Positions 52,334 to 61,480 of a stretch of DNA of 64,000 bases are shown here, piece after piece (the first letter of the stretch is position 1; each line of letters starts with the position of its first letter). The position numbers were made by a program, and so were the translations under genes. A model generated the notes under the pieces. That model had not been told where the DNA came from. It saw only the letters and a program-made list of their open reading frames with translations, and ran no database searches. The stretch comes from Granulicella aggregans (GTDB lineage: Bacteria; Acidobacteriota; Terriglobia; Terriglobales; Acidobacteriaceae), in NCBI RefSeq assembly GCF_014203275.1, contig NZ_JACHIP010000002.1, positions 744,001-808,000 of the forward strand, in the 5' to 3' direction.

Positions 52334-52663
52334 TGAATCCTCCAGGAACACTGTCCAAGTTCTCCTTTGACAATGCTCCAAAGTCGCGGCTCGGACAATA
52401 CGGCTTGAGGGGCATCCGATAACACCACCGTCGCAGCGCCGGAAAGCTTTCTGGTGTGCAGAAGTGAGGTCTATTGACACGCCCCCGGTTCTCAATTGAA
52501 GTCAGCTCGGAGCGTCACAATCGGATGCGTGGTACCTTTCAGGGACACAGAACACAGGGGATTGCATCTCTTCCCTGCTCCCACTTGCACATCTTCTGAA
52601 GCTGACTGGATCGATCTCACCGCCTGAATGAGTCGCGGAGATCACGTTTTGCCGGAGATACCC
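52334..52663. other. intergenic region between the small gene and the radical SAM gene
   Basis: About 330 bp. A reading frame from 52628 continues into the radical SAM gene but its start has no ribosome site. No repeat or RNA gene is seen. Confidence 0.4.
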
Positions 52664-54334
52664 ATGCTCGCCTCTCTGAAAGACCCGTTTCAGCAGATTT
52701 CTTCCTCCGCCCACGAGATCGCAACGAAGCAGTTCGAACCGCTTGGCAAACAGGTCAAGGCTCTGATGGTCTGGCCCCGCTTCCCGCCCTCATTCTGGGG
52801 TTTTGAGGGCGTGCTTGAGATGGTGCCTGAGAAGTCCGTCATGCCTCCACTCGGTTTGATCACCGTCGCTGCACTGCTTCCGCTGTCGTGGACAGTTCGA
52901 TTGCTGGACCTATCGTTCCAGGAGTTGCGCGAGGAGGATCTGCTCTGGTGCGACCTGGTGATGGTGAGTTCGATGCAGGCACAACGCGCCGACACACTGG
53001 ACGTCCTGAGCCGCGCTCGAGAACTGGGCCGTAGGACCTTCATCGGCGGCCCTTGGGCCAGCAGCGAACCCGAGTTCCTGATGACGCGCGCTGACCATGT
53101 ATTCGTTGGTGAGGCGGAAGAGGTCTTCGCAGAGGTTGCGCATCAACTTGAGCTCGGTACAGCACAGGCTGTCTATCGAGTCATCGACAAGCCTGATATG
53201 TCAGTCAGCCCGGTGCCGCGCTTTGATCTTCTGCACATGAATAAGTACACCTCGATGTCCGTACAGTTCTCGCGCGGGTGCCCGTTTCAATGTGAGTTTT
53301 GCGACATCATCACCATCTATGGGAGACGCCCTCGGGCCAAGCCGCCGGAGAAGCTGATTGCGGAGTTGGACGCTCTGCTGGCACTGGGCTGGCGCAACGA
53401 GGTATTTATTGTTGACGACAACTTCATAGGCAACCACAAGTTGGCACTGCAACTCACCCACTCGCTCGCTGAATGGCAGGAGCGCAATAAGCGTGTCATC
53501 TCGTTCTACACTGAGGCGTCGATCGATCTGGCGGACAAACCCGAGTTGCTTGCGTCGATGGTTGAGGCAAACTTCATGTATGTGTTTCTGGGGATTGAAA
53601 CACCGTCGGCGGAGGCGTTGAAGGGATCGTCGAAGTTCCAGAATCTTCGTGGTGACCTGGTGACGCAGGTGAGTAAGATTCGTGAGAGCGGCTTGTGGGT
53701 ACTGGCAGGGTTCATTGTGGGCTTCGATTCGGATGACGAGACGATCTTCGAACGACAGCTGCAGTTTATCGAGAAGACTGCGATCACGTGGGCGATGGCC
53801 GGCGTGTTACAAGCCCCGCCCACGACTGCGCTGTTCGATCGCATGAAACGGGAAGGAAGGCTGATTGAAGACAGTACGGCCACAACCAACTTCAGCCCGC
53901 CAAACTTCAAAACAGTGCTTCCACTTCCGGTCCTGCTGCGCGGGCTGAGCACGCTGCTCACAGGCTTGTACACCCCGGCAAATTACTTTGGCCGAGCGAT
54001 GCGCTCCATCGAATCGTGGCAACCACGTCCGGCACAAAGGCCTCCGGAGCTGCCAATGCTTTACAACCTGCGTGTCTTTGTACAGTCGATGTGGCAACAG
54101 GGGGTGTGCTCAAACTATCGGCTTGCCTATTGGCGATTTCTCCTCACGGCTGTCCGGAGATGGGCTCTTCAGCCGGCCAAGATGTGGCTGGCTGTCATGG
54201 TTTTGCTTTCGGCGAATCATTTCTTGAAGTATGCGAGAGGAGTTGCGGAAACTTTAGAGGAGGAGTGCCAGACGCTCGAAGACTCAGGACTTTATTCGCA
54301 GACATTGGCTGTCGCCGCGGAGAACAGTGTTTAG
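52664..54334 (+). CDS. B12-binding domain radical SAM protein (DUF4070/HpnP-like)
   Basis: 556 residues from ATG 52664 with GGAG upstream. Residues 30-180 form the cobalamin-binding Rossmann domain (KALMVWPRFPPSFWGF, SVMPPLGLITVAALLP, LVMVSSMQAQR, FIGGPWASSEPE, HVFVGEAEEVF). The radical SAM barrel carries CPFQCEFC (cysteines about 206, 210, 213), then FVDDN-like VDDNFIGNHK. A DUF4070-type C-terminus follows (FSPPNFKTVLPLPVLLRGL). This is the group that includes hopanoid C-2 methylase HpnP and related methyltransferases. HpnP function is possible but uncertain; no hopanoid genes are adjacent. A strong hairpin follows. Confidence 0.8.
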   Translation: MLASLKDPFQQISSSAHEIATKQFEPLGKQVKALMVWPRFPPSFWGFEGVLEMVPEKSVMPPLGLITVAALLPLSWTVRLLDLSFQELREEDLLWCDLVMVSSMQAQRADTLDVLSRARELGRRTFIGGPWASSEPEFLMTRADHVFVGEAEEVFAEVAHQLELGTAQAVYRVIDKPDMSVSPVPRFDLLHMNKYTSMSVQFSRGCPFQCEFCDIITIYGRRPRAKPPEKLIAELDALLALGWRNEVFIVDDNFIGNHKLALQLTHSLAEWQERNKRVISFYTEASIDLADKPELLASMVEANFMYVFLGIETPSAEALKGSSKFQNLRGDLVTQVSKIRESGLWVLAGFIVGFDSDDETIFERQLQFIEKTAITWAMAGVLQAPPTTALFDRMKREGRLIEDSTATTNFSPPNFKTVLPLPVLLRGLSTLLTGLYTPANYFGRAMRSIESWQPRPAQRPPELPMLYNLRVFVQSMWQQGVCSNYRLAYWRFLLTAVRRWALQPAKMWLAVMVLLSANHFLKYARGVAETLEEECQTLEDSGLYSQTLAVAAENSV

Positions 54335-54377
54335 AGGCGAAATCCCGGCTTCGGTTCGCACGCTATGAGGAAGTGGT

Positions 54378-54420
54378 TGAGGTGAATGAAGGCCCACCTG
54401 CCGGGCCTTCATTCACCTCA
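54378..54420 (+). terminator. strong hairpin after the radical SAM gene
   Basis: TGAGGTGAATGAAGGCCC (54378-54395) and its exact reverse complement (54403-54420) form an 18-bp stem with loop ACCTGCC. This is 44 bp after the radical SAM stop. There is no T tract, so it may instead be a processed or regulatory structure. Confidence 0.6.
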
Positions 54421-54526
54421 CGCAATGAGTTTCATGCCTTGCTTGAGGAAGAGTTCGGGCCGCCGCCTTGGCATAGGTTGGCGCTGGCTTGCTGTTTCAG
54501 TCAGAGCTCTTTTCAGGAGATCAGTC

Positions 54527-54598
54527 ATGACGTTGCTACCATGGCGATATCATCCCGGTCTAACTTCCGGCTGCGTAGAAGAGAGCCGGCAACGTCAT
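54527..54598 (+). promoter_or_regulatory. structured leader before pilT
   Basis: ATGACGTTGC (54527-54536) pairs exactly with GCAACGTCAT (54589-54598); inside, CCGGCT (54567-54572) pairs with AGCCGG (54584-54589). The second arm ends 18 bp before the pilT start, so folding could affect translation. Function unknown. Confidence 0.4.
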
Positions 54599-54616
54599 TA
54601 GGAGCAATGCTGTTTT

Positions 54617-55750
54617 ATGGCGACCTACCAAAATGAGCTTTCGGAGCTCGTCTATGAGCTGAACTCCTCTACATCGACGACAAAGCTGGAACGGAGTGCT
54701 TCGCTGGACTCCCTCTTGATCTTGGCGGCTGACCAGCGTGCCTCAGACATCCTCTTGGTGTTGGGCTCCCCCGTAATACTCAGAATCAGGGGGGAACTGA
54801 ACCTTGGCACGGGCAAAATCCTCTCCTCCGATGATCTTCGCAGGATGCTTCTACCCCTCCTGAGCGCAGCGCAATTGAAGGAACTAGAGGACAACAGAGC
54901 CGTCGACTTCTGCTTTGCCCACAACTCCGCGGGAAGGTTTCGCGCCAACGTTCACTATCAGCGAGGCACACTTGCGGCGAGCATTCGGCTCCTTCCCGCT
55001 CAAATTCCAACGATAGAATCCCTCCATTTGCCTCCCGTACTTTCGCGCTTGATGGAGCGTCGTCAGGGCCTTGTGTTACTCACCGGGCCCACGGGGTGCG
55101 GGAAAACCTCTACCATGGCAGCGTTTGTCGACTTCATCAACGCACGGAGGAGGGAGCACATCGTGACGATTGAAGACCCGGTGGAGTATCAGCACACGAA
55201 CAAAAAATCGATCCTGGAGCAGATTGAGGTGGGTTACGACACCCCCAGCTTCGCTCAAGCGGTGCGTGCTGTGCTTCGCCAAAACCCTAACGTCATTCTT
55301 ATAGGCGAGATGCGCGACTCGGAGACGATGGCGGCCGCTCTTACTGCGGCGGAGACTGGTCATCTAGTGCTTTCATCTCTACATACAAACGATGCATCCC
55401 AAACGATGTCCAGAATTGTCGATAGCTTTCCGGCAAGCAACCAATCGCAGATAAGACAGCAGTTGTCCTTAGCGCTTCTTGCTGTCATCGCGCAACAGCT
55501 TGTCCCTGGGCTGGATCAGGCAGGTCTGTATCCCGCGGTAGAGATCATGGTGGCTACCTTAGCCGTCAAGAACCTTGTACGACATGGGCACGATCATTTG
55601 CTCCGGTCCCAGATTTCAACCGGCAAAGCTGAAGGCATGATGACGATGGACCAATCTTTGGCAGAACTTGTCCAATCGCGACGTATATCTCGAGATACAG
55701 CTCTCGCACATTGCTATCATCCTGACGAGCTCAGGTCTTATTTGCCATAG
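54617..55750 (+). CDS. pilT: type IV pilus retraction ATPase PilT
   Basis: 377 residues. PilT/PilU-type GspE ATPase. The N-terminal PAS-like domain (LAADQRASDILLVLGSPVILRIRGEL) is followed by the RecA-like core: Walker A GPTGCGKT (157-164), Asp box (IVTIEDPVEYQH), Walker B VILIGEMRDSETM, His box (GHLVLSSLHTNDASQTMSRIVD), and a C-terminal AIRxGLMTMDQS-type segment (AEGMMTMDQSLAEL). The start is ATG 54617 without a strong ribosome site. No other pilus genes are adjacent, so it would act on pili encoded elsewhere. Confidence 0.94.
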   Translation: MATYQNELSELVYELNSSTSTTKLERSASLDSLLILAADQRASDILLVLGSPVILRIRGELNLGTGKILSSDDLRRMLLPLLSAAQLKELEDNRAVDFCFAHNSAGRFRANVHYQRGTLAASIRLLPAQIPTIESLHLPPVLSRLMERRQGLVLLTGPTGCGKTSTMAAFVDFINARRREHIVTIEDPVEYQHTNKKSILEQIEVGYDTPSFAQAVRAVLRQNPNVILIGEMRDSETMAAALTAAETGHLVLSSLHTNDASQTMSRIVDSFPASNQSQIRQQLSLALLAVIAQQLVPGLDQAGLYPAVEIMVATLAVKNLVRHGHDHLLRSQISTGKAEGMMTMDQSLAELVQSRRISRDTALAHCYHPDELRSYLP

Positions 55751-55758
55751 CTTCGTGG

Positions 55759-56445
55759 TCACGCGGTAGCTGTGGGGCAGATATCGCGCAAAGGACATCG
55801 AGGGCAGCGCGGATCGTTCTTGGTGCAGCATTTTTGACCGTGGAGCTTGATGAGGGAGTGGTGGTCGTCGAGCATGGCGGCTGACCAGTCGTCGGGCGTC
55901 ATCTCCATGATGCGGGTTTCGGCTTCGCGGGCGGTTGCGGCCTTGTTGACGAAGCCGAGGCGCTGGACGATGCGGAGGTGGTGGCTGTCAACGCACATGG
56001 CTCGGCGGCGGAGGGTGGAGAAGTTGACTACGGCAGCGCTGGTCTTGACGCCTACGCCTTCGAACTTCTCGAGCCATGTGCGGATCTTTTCTGTTGAATG
56101 GCGAGCGAGAAAACCTAGGTCCAGAGAGCCGTGACGCTCGGTGATGCGAATGAGTGCGGCCTTGAGGTTGATGGCTTTCGGTTCTGGAAAGGTGACGGGG
56201 CGGATGATGTCTTCGATCGCGGGGATGGAGGCTTCGCGGAGGTTCTCCCAAGTGCCGAAGCGGGCTCTGAGCGCGGCCAGGACGGCGTGGGAGACGGGTG
56301 TCTTGGTGCGCGAGGAGAGCATGGAGTAGATCATCTGGGTGAGCGGATCCCAGAGATCGCGGGGTTCGGGTGGGCCGTAGTGTTCCAACAGACGACGGTG
56401 AACGTCTTGGAGGCGAGTGTCGGGGAAGAGGGAGGCGGGTTGCAT
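55759..56445 (-). CDS. endonuclease III-like HhH-GPD DNA glycosylase
   Basis: 228 residues. Helix-hairpin-helix WLEKFEGVGVKTSAAVVNF with the lysine of the Nth active site (K134), then VDSHHLRIVQRLGF with the catalytic Asp (D153), and a 4Fe-4S loop C-x6-C-x2-C-x5-C at 207, 214, 217 and 223 (CCTKNDPRCPRCPLRDICP). All key residues are present, so it is probably a bifunctional base-excision enzyme. It differs enough from canonical Nth that substrate range is uncertain. Convergent with pilT, 8 bp apart. Confidence 0.93.
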   Translation of the reverse strand: MQPASLFPDTRLQDVHRRLLEHYGPPEPRDLWDPLTQMIYSMLSSRTKTPVSHAVLAALRARFGTWENLREASIPAIEDIIRPVTFPEPKAINLKAALIRITERHGSLDLGFLARHSTEKIRTWLEKFEGVGVKTSAAVVNFSTLRRRAMCVDSHHLRIVQRLGFVNKAATAREAETRIMEMTPDDWSAAMLDDHHSLIKLHGQKCCTKNDPRCPRCPLRDICPTATA

Positions 56446-56478
56446 CGGGAGACTTCTACACAGAGTGTATCGAGCTTC

Positions 56479-58035
56479 TTACTTACAGGCGACGTTCTCT
56501 GCTGAAGGAAATTCCACGAATGTGATGCTTGCTGGCGGCAGCGCCAGCTTGCCCTTTGCAACCGGGAGACCTTTGAACTCCGGGATGTCGCCGTTGGAGG
56601 CGACCATCAGCTCTTTGCCGTTTAGATCCACGGTGTGTCCCATCAGGTCTTTGGCTGTCAGCATGTAGCGCACTCCGCCGACAGGCAGGTTCAGAGTGCC
56701 TGCCTCGTCTCGGCTCAGGTTCGACGCCAGCAGGGTTACGCCGCCGGGCGTGTCCTTCATGCAATGCGCGTAGAGGTGAATCGTATTGGTGCTGCCCGGA
56801 CCAGCGCTTAGAACGGTCGTGCCCATTGTGCGATGCCAGAGCAATGCAGCCCAATAGTCCGGTCTGGGCAGCAGGGTCTTCTCGTCGATCAGCCCATAGT
56901 CGCTGGCCGCAAGCGTGTTGTGCATGATGGTCTGGACATGCAGCTTGGCCAGCTGGCCCATCTGGTCGACATAACGGAAGCTGTCGAGAAAGGTGGAAGC
57001 CCATCGGTCGCCCCCACAGGCCGCCTGCCCGGTTTCGGTGAGCCACATCGCCTTGCCTGGAGCGTATTCGTCGCGGAGCTTCGCATAAAACTGCTCTACC
57101 GTTCCTGTTCGCGAGAGCCAGTCTGCAGTGAGCGCCGCCTCCGGAGTGGTGCCGACCTTGCCACCGCCCATCGGGCCGGCACAGCGCTCCGAGATCGTAC
57201 CGTAGAAGTGATAGGAGAAGGCGTCGACCGGGTTCGATCCCATGGCTGACAGCAGTTCCTTTGAGGGCAGAAGCTTTACCGGGACGAAGTCGATTCCCTC
57301 GCCTACCGATCCTGGCCCGAGAAGGACGGTCTTCGGCGCGGCGTCGCGAAAGAACGGCTGGAAGACCGCGAAGTCCTTGCCGTACGCTGCCGCGTCATAT
57401 CCCTTGGGAACGCCCGCTGCGGACGCGAAAGTTGGTTCATTCATGAACTCCGCCGCTGCGATCTCGCCGCCGATGGAGTGGGTGTAGTCGAGGAACTTCT
57501 TCGCTTCGACCGGAGTCCAGACGCCGTCCTTGTCGCGCGTCCCCACGCTCGTAGCAAAGGAGGTCACCAGTTCTGCGTCGACGCTCTTCGCAAAGTCAAC
57601 GACGCGCTTCCACTCCGCGCGGGTGAGCACTCCATTGAATCCTTCCGGCGGAGCTGCGGCCACGGTCGCATCGGTGTCCTGAAAGTAGAGCGTATTCGCC
57701 CAGGTGCCGGAGACGCGCATGTACGCCGGGCCCAGCGATGTTGCCAGCTTGCGCAGTCGCGTGTCTTCGAGGTTGATTGGCGTTCGCTGCTCGAAGAGGT
57801 TTGGATCGATCCCGCCGGGTGTGCCTGCCCCGGTCGGCGGTGCAACCGTTCCCTTGCTTGCGTAGGGCTTCCAGAAGCGCCCGCCGATCACCTCGACCAT
57901 CTCCACGTTGTAGGACTGGAAGCGTGGACCGACGGTGCCGAGCTTTGGCAACGTCTGCGGGTTTAGTTGCGGGGTGTGCTGCGCTTCGAGCGAAAGGCTC
58001 AATCCGGCGAGAACAAATGCAAGGGCGATTTTCAT
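56479..58035 (-). CDS. exported GH79-like glycosidase (heparanase/beta-glucuronidase family)
   Basis: 518 residues from ATG 58035. Signal peptide MKIALAFVLAGLSLSLEAQ. A (beta/alpha)8 region with the acid/base in AAEFMNEPTF (Glu about 200) and the nucleophile in MWLTETGQAACGG (Glu about 334), followed by YGLIDEKTLLPRPDYWAALLWHRTMG and a beta-sandwich, is the pattern of GH79. It should cleave glucuronic-acid-containing polysaccharides outside the cytoplasm. No carbohydrate operon surrounds it. Confidence 0.78.
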   Translation of the reverse strand: MKIALAFVLAGLSLSLEAQHTPQLNPQTLPKLGTVGPRFQSYNVEMVEVIGGRFWKPYASKGTVAPPTGAGTPGGIDPNLFEQRTPINLEDTRLRKLATSLGPAYMRVSGTWANTLYFQDTDATVAAAPPEGFNGVLTRAEWKRVVDFAKSVDAELVTSFATSVGTRDKDGVWTPVEAKKFLDYTHSIGGEIAAAEFMNEPTFASAAGVPKGYDAAAYGKDFAVFQPFFRDAAPKTVLLGPGSVGEGIDFVPVKLLPSKELLSAMGSNPVDAFSYHFYGTISERCAGPMGGGKVGTTPEAALTADWLSRTGTVEQFYAKLRDEYAPGKAMWLTETGQAACGGDRWASTFLDSFRYVDQMGQLAKLHVQTIMHNTLAASDYGLIDEKTLLPRPDYWAALLWHRTMGTTVLSAGPGSTNTIHLYAHCMKDTPGGVTLLASNLSRDEAGTLNLPVGGVRYMLTAKDLMGHTVDLNGKELMVASNGDIPEFKGLPVAKGKLALPPASITFVEFPSAENVACK

Positions 58036-58125
58036 GGCGGCCAACTCTACCATGATAGGTGGAAATTGGTCGAACCACTTTGTGAGGGATCTGCGATCCC
58101 GAATGCGTCGCTTGATCGTAGGGAG

Positions 58126-59094
58126 TTAGTTGCGGGCGACGCCGAGGGATGCGCCTTCGGGGGTCTGGATACCCCAGGCCATGCGGGGGGTGTTGTGGGC
58201 GAGGCCGATGCGACCGTCGGGGGCGAGGAGAATGATGCCTCCGTGGCCGCCAAGACGCTTGTAGAGGTAGGCGATGGCTTGGGCGGCGGCGTCTTCAGGA
58301 GCGACGCCGGCGGCGACGCGGTCGACGGCCCACTTGCCGAGAACAAGCTTCATGATGGGCTCGCCCCAGCCGGTGAGGGAGACGGCGGCGGAGAGGTTAT
58401 CAGCGTAGCAGCCGCAGCCGATGAGGGAGGAGTCGCCGACGCGGCCAGGGGCCTTCGAGAGCGTGCCTCCGGTGCTGGTAGCGGCGGCGATGTTGCCGTG
58501 GATGTCCAGGGCTACGGCGCCTACGGTGTCGTGGGATTCGAGGGCGTGGGCGGCTTCTTTGTCGAGCGAGCTCGATGAATCAGAGGCTGGGCCAGAGAAG
58601 GTTTCGTCGACTCCGCCAGCGAGTTCGGCTTGTTGGAAGGCGTAGAGGCGGGCCTGCTCGCGGGGGATGACGAGGTCCATGTTGTCGCAGAGTTCCATGC
58701 CGTGCTGGCGGGCGAAGCGCTCGGCTCCCGCGCCGACAAAGTAGACATGAGGGCTTTCGTCGAGGATTAGGCGGGCGGCCTTGATGGGGTTGCGGAGGCG
58801 TTCAACGCAGGCGACTCCGCCGGTGCGGAGGTTCGAGCCGTCCATGAGGAGCGCGTCTAGTTGGACGCGGCCGTCGCGGGTGAGGAAGCTGCCTCGGCCG
58901 GCGTCGAAGGTCTCGTCATCTTCCATGACGACGACGGCGGCTTCGACGGCGGAGACGGCGGTGCCACCTTCTTCAAGGATGGCGTATCCGGCGGCGAGGG
59001 CGTTGGCGATGCCGTTCTCGTGGGCGGCGATCGCGTCGTCGGGCATGGCCCATGCGCCGCCATGGATAATGAGGGTGGGTTTCGGGTGGGGCAT
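58126..59094 (-). CDS. isoaspartyl peptidase/L-asparaginase (Ntn hydrolase)
   Basis: 322 residues. N-terminal LIIHGGAW, then GRGSFLTRDGRVQLDALLMDG and the autocleavage site before Thr190 in SHDTVGAVALDIHGNIAAATSTGG, which becomes the N-terminal nucleophile after self-processing. RVGDSSLIGCGCYAD is the usual substrate loop. Removes isoaspartyl residues from peptides and hydrolyses asparagine. A serine-rich linker just before the cleavage site is expected. Cytoplasmic, as no signal peptide is seen. Confidence 0.93.
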   Translation of the reverse strand: MPHPKPTLIIHGGAWAMPDDAIAAHENGIANALAAGYAILEEGGTAVSAVEAAVVVMEDDETFDAGRGSFLTRDGRVQLDALLMDGSNLRTGGVACVERLRNPIKAARLILDESPHVYFVGAGAERFARQHGMELCDNMDLVIPREQARLYAFQQAELAGGVDETFSGPASDSSSSLDKEAAHALESHDTVGAVALDIHGNIAAATSTGGTLSKAPGRVGDSSLIGCGCYADNLSAAVSLTGWGEPIMKLVLGKWAVDRVAAGVAPEDAAAQAIAYLYKRLGGHGGIILLAPDGRIGLAHNTPRMAWGIQTPEGASLGVARN

Positions 59095-59144
59095 CTAGAT
59101 GATTGTATGCAGATCTCAGTACACGGTATTCGCGAACGTATTTC

Positions 59145-59783
59145 TTAGCCGCGCTTCAGTTCTAGCATCTTCATCCGCTCGGTTTCTAGATACGTGTAGC
59201 GGATGCGGTGGATGACCGTGACTGTTGAGAAGAAGGCGAGCACCCAGAGGGCCGCGGCCATGACTCCCCAGTGGTTGGCGAGCGCTCCGAGGATGACGCA
59301 GACGATGCGTTCCGGGCGCTCCATGAAGCCTACCTTGCAGCTTCCGATCAGGGCTTCGGCGCGAGCGCGGGTGTAGCTGACCATCAGGCAGGCCGTCATC
59401 ACGAAGGCGGTGAGGCCGACGTAGAAGAGGCGATTGCCGCGGGCGTAGAAGACCAGCAGGCCAAAGAAGATGGCGACGTCGGAATAGCGGTCCATGACGG
59501 AGTCGAAGAAAGCTCCGAAGACCGAGACCTGATTGGTGAGGCGGGCCACGCGACCGTCGACCATGTCGAAGAGGCCGGCACCAATGATGGTTAGGCCGGC
59601 GTAAACGAACATGCGGTCGGCATTCTGGGCGCGGGCGAAGCCGAAGAAGAGCGCGGCGACGATGTTGATGAGCAGGCCGATGAAGGTGAGAGCGTTCGGC
59701 GAGATGCGAGTGAGCGCAAGACCGTTCACGATCTTATTGAGCAGCCATCCGCTGCCCTTACCAAATGCGTTCGTCCAGGTCAT
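59145..59783 (-). CDS. CDP-alcohol phosphatidyltransferase
   Basis: 212 residues with about six hydrophobic helices. The catalytic motif is exact: D76-G77-x2-A80-R81-x8-G90-x3-D94-x3-D98 (DMVDGRVARLTNQVSVFG and AFFDSVMDR). It joins a CDP-activated lipid to an alcohol head group in the inner membrane (e.g. phosphatidylglycerophosphate, phosphatidylinositol or archaetidyl types); the head group cannot be told. It lies 74 bp downstream of greA on the same strand, possibly in one unit. Confidence 0.9.
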   Translation of the reverse strand: MTWTNAFGKGSGWLLNKIVNGLALTRISPNALTFIGLLINIVAALFFGFARAQNADRMFVYAGLTIIGAGLFDMVDGRVARLTNQVSVFGAFFDSVMDRYSDVAIFFGLLVFYARGNRLFYVGLTAFVMTACLMVSYTRARAEALIGSCKVGFMERPERIVCVILGALANHWGVMAAALWVLAFFSTVTVIHRIRYTYLETERMKMLELKRG

Positions 59784-59857
59784 TTCTTCAACGCCAACTT
59801 TGCGGCAGTCAACGCTGCCTATTGTTCAAATTGCTGCCGTACACACGGCAGACGAGT

Positions 59858-60349
59858 TCAGACGGCTTCGGGAGAGACTTCCTTCACATCGTGGATGGTG
59901 GTGAGCTTCAGGACTTCAAGTTCGCGCTTGCCGTTTGGGGTAACGACGAGAGCGATCTCGCCAAGTTTTTTGCCGAGCAGGGCGCGGCCGATGGGCGAGG
60001 TGGTGGAGATGAGGCCCTGAGCGACGTCCGACTCTTCACTGGTGACGAGCTTATAGGTGAGCTCTTCGTTCTTGCTGGAGTCGAAGACGACTACCGTTGC
60101 GCCGAAGCCGACCTTGTCGTGAGGGATGTTGACGAGGTTGACCATGGCGAGCTCGCCCATACGTTTTTTGAGCTGGCCGAGGCGGGCGTTAACGAAGACC
60201 TGGCGCTGCTTGGCCATGTGGTATTCGGCGTTTTCACTGAGGTCGCCGAGGGCGACGGCCTTCTTGATCTCGGCTGGAAGTTCGGTGGTGAGTTCGTGCT
60301 CGAGGAGCCTGATCTCTTCTTCGAGCCGTTTTTTTACTTGTTCTGGCAT
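59858..60349 (-). CDS. greA: transcription elongation factor GreA
   Basis: 163 residues from ATG 60349 (MPEQVKKRLEEEIRLLEHEL), with GGAAGG upstream. N-terminal coiled coil with the acidic tip LGDLSENAEYHMAKQRQ, then a C-terminal FKBP-like domain with DSSKNEELTYKLVTSEESDVAQGLISTTSPIGRALLGKKLGE. It rescues backtracked RNA polymerase by stimulating transcript cleavage. Confidence 0.95.
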   Translation of the reverse strand: MPEQVKKRLEEEIRLLEHELTTELPAEIKKAVALGDLSENAEYHMAKQRQVFVNARLGQLKKRMGELAMVNLVNIPHDKVGFGATVVVFDSSKNEELTYKLVTSEESDVAQGLISTTSPIGRALLGKKLGEIALVVTPNGKRELEVLKLTTIHDVKEVSPEAV

Positions 60350-60604
60350 GGACCTTCCGACTCGCTGCGAGCCGTGATAAAAGCCTGGAGCAGCGCACCT
60401 GTGGTGAAACATTGATTATACGACGACGGCGTGGGGAAGCCAGGGCGCGAGGGATTGCGAAGATTGTCCGCACAGATGCTTCGCCAGGAAGCAGCAAACG
60501 GCTAGACGAACAAAGACTCTTATGGTCTTATATATCAAAGACTAAACAAGTCCGAGTTGAACGGCTAATGTATCAAATGCCGCCGATGATCGAGGTATCC
60601 GCAG

Positions 60605-61480
60605 GTGAAAGTCCGCACGTCCGTTCTGTTTGTACCGCTTCTACTCGTGCTTCTATGGCTGCGTCCGATGGCCTTGAATGCCCAGGAACCTCCGTACTTC
60701 GTTACTTACTCGCATGTGCTGGAGGAGCCTGGGAATCTGGAGGTTGCGAGTCAGAATATCGGGGCTTCGCCTAAGAATGCCAGTGCCTTTTATGGGCAGA
60801 CGATCGAGCTGGAGTACGGCGTGACCGCCTGGTACACGGCCGAGGTGTACTTCCAGGGGCAGACGACGTTGAACGATTCGACCATCTTTACCGGATGGCG
60901 GCTGGAGAACCGGTTCCGGCCCCTTCGCAGCGAGCACTGGATCAACCCCGTGATCTACGTCGAGTACGAGGACATCAGCCACGCGGACAAGAGCTTCCTT
61001 GAGATCACGGGGCGCCATGTGATCTCGGACCAGGCGATTGCGAATGGGCTGCTGCGTAGTGACGTGGAACGGTCGGTGGAAGGCAAGCTGATCCTGTCGA
61101 GCAACTTCAAGGGGTTCAATGTCTCGGAGAACTTTATCGCCGAGAAGAATGTTTCGAACGAGCCGTGGGAGTTCGGATATGCAATTGGCGGGAGCCACGC
61201 GCTGGCATCACATGCGAGCGCTTCGAACTGCCAGTTCTGCCGGCAGTATTTTGCGGTGGGCGGGGAGCTGTTTGGCGGGCTCGGGACGAGGTACGACTTC
61301 GGGTTCGACAGCACATCGATTTATGCGGGGCCGACGGTTGCGTATAACTCGCCGCGTAACTACACGATTACGGCTGGGCCGGAGTTTGGGCTGAACGCGA
61401 ACAGCGCTGCAGTGCTCTGGCGGCTGAAGGCTTCTTACGAGTTTCCGCAGGTTCGCGACCTGTTCCGGAGGTCACGATGA
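60605..61480 (+). CDS. outer-membrane beta-barrel-like protein of unknown function
   Basis: 291 residues from GTG 60605 (GAGG upstream). A signal peptide ends at NAQEPP. The mature part has alternating hydrophobic strands (YGQTIELEYGVTAWYTAEVYFQGQT, INPVIYVEYEDIS, NYTITAGPEFGLNANSAAVLWRLKASYEF), as in outer-membrane barrels. One exposed CQFC pair (SNCQFCRQYF) lacks the histidine of a heme site. It ends overlapping the cytochrome gene by 4 bp, so the two are made together. It may form a porin-like conduit for the heme proteins; this is inference. Confidence 0.65.
   Translation: MKVRTSVLFVPLLLVLLWLRPMALNAQEPPYFVTYSHVLEEPGNLEVASQNIGASPKNASAFYGQTIELEYGVTAWYTAEVYFQGQTTLNDSTIFTGWRLENRFRPLRSEHWINPVIYVEYEDISHADKSFLEITGRHVISDQAIANGLLRSDVERSVEGKLILSSNFKGFNVSENFIAEKNVSNEPWEFGYAIGGSHALASHASASNCQFCRQYFAVGGELFGGLGTRYDFGFDSTSIYAGPTVAYNSPRNYTITAGPEFGLNANSAAVLWRLKASYEFPQVRDLFRRSR

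Noticed and set aside
54016-54636. 206-residue plus-strand frame overlapping the end of the radical SAM gene and the hairpins
   Set aside because: It reads out of frame through a real gene and through the inverted repeats; the sequence is not protein-like.
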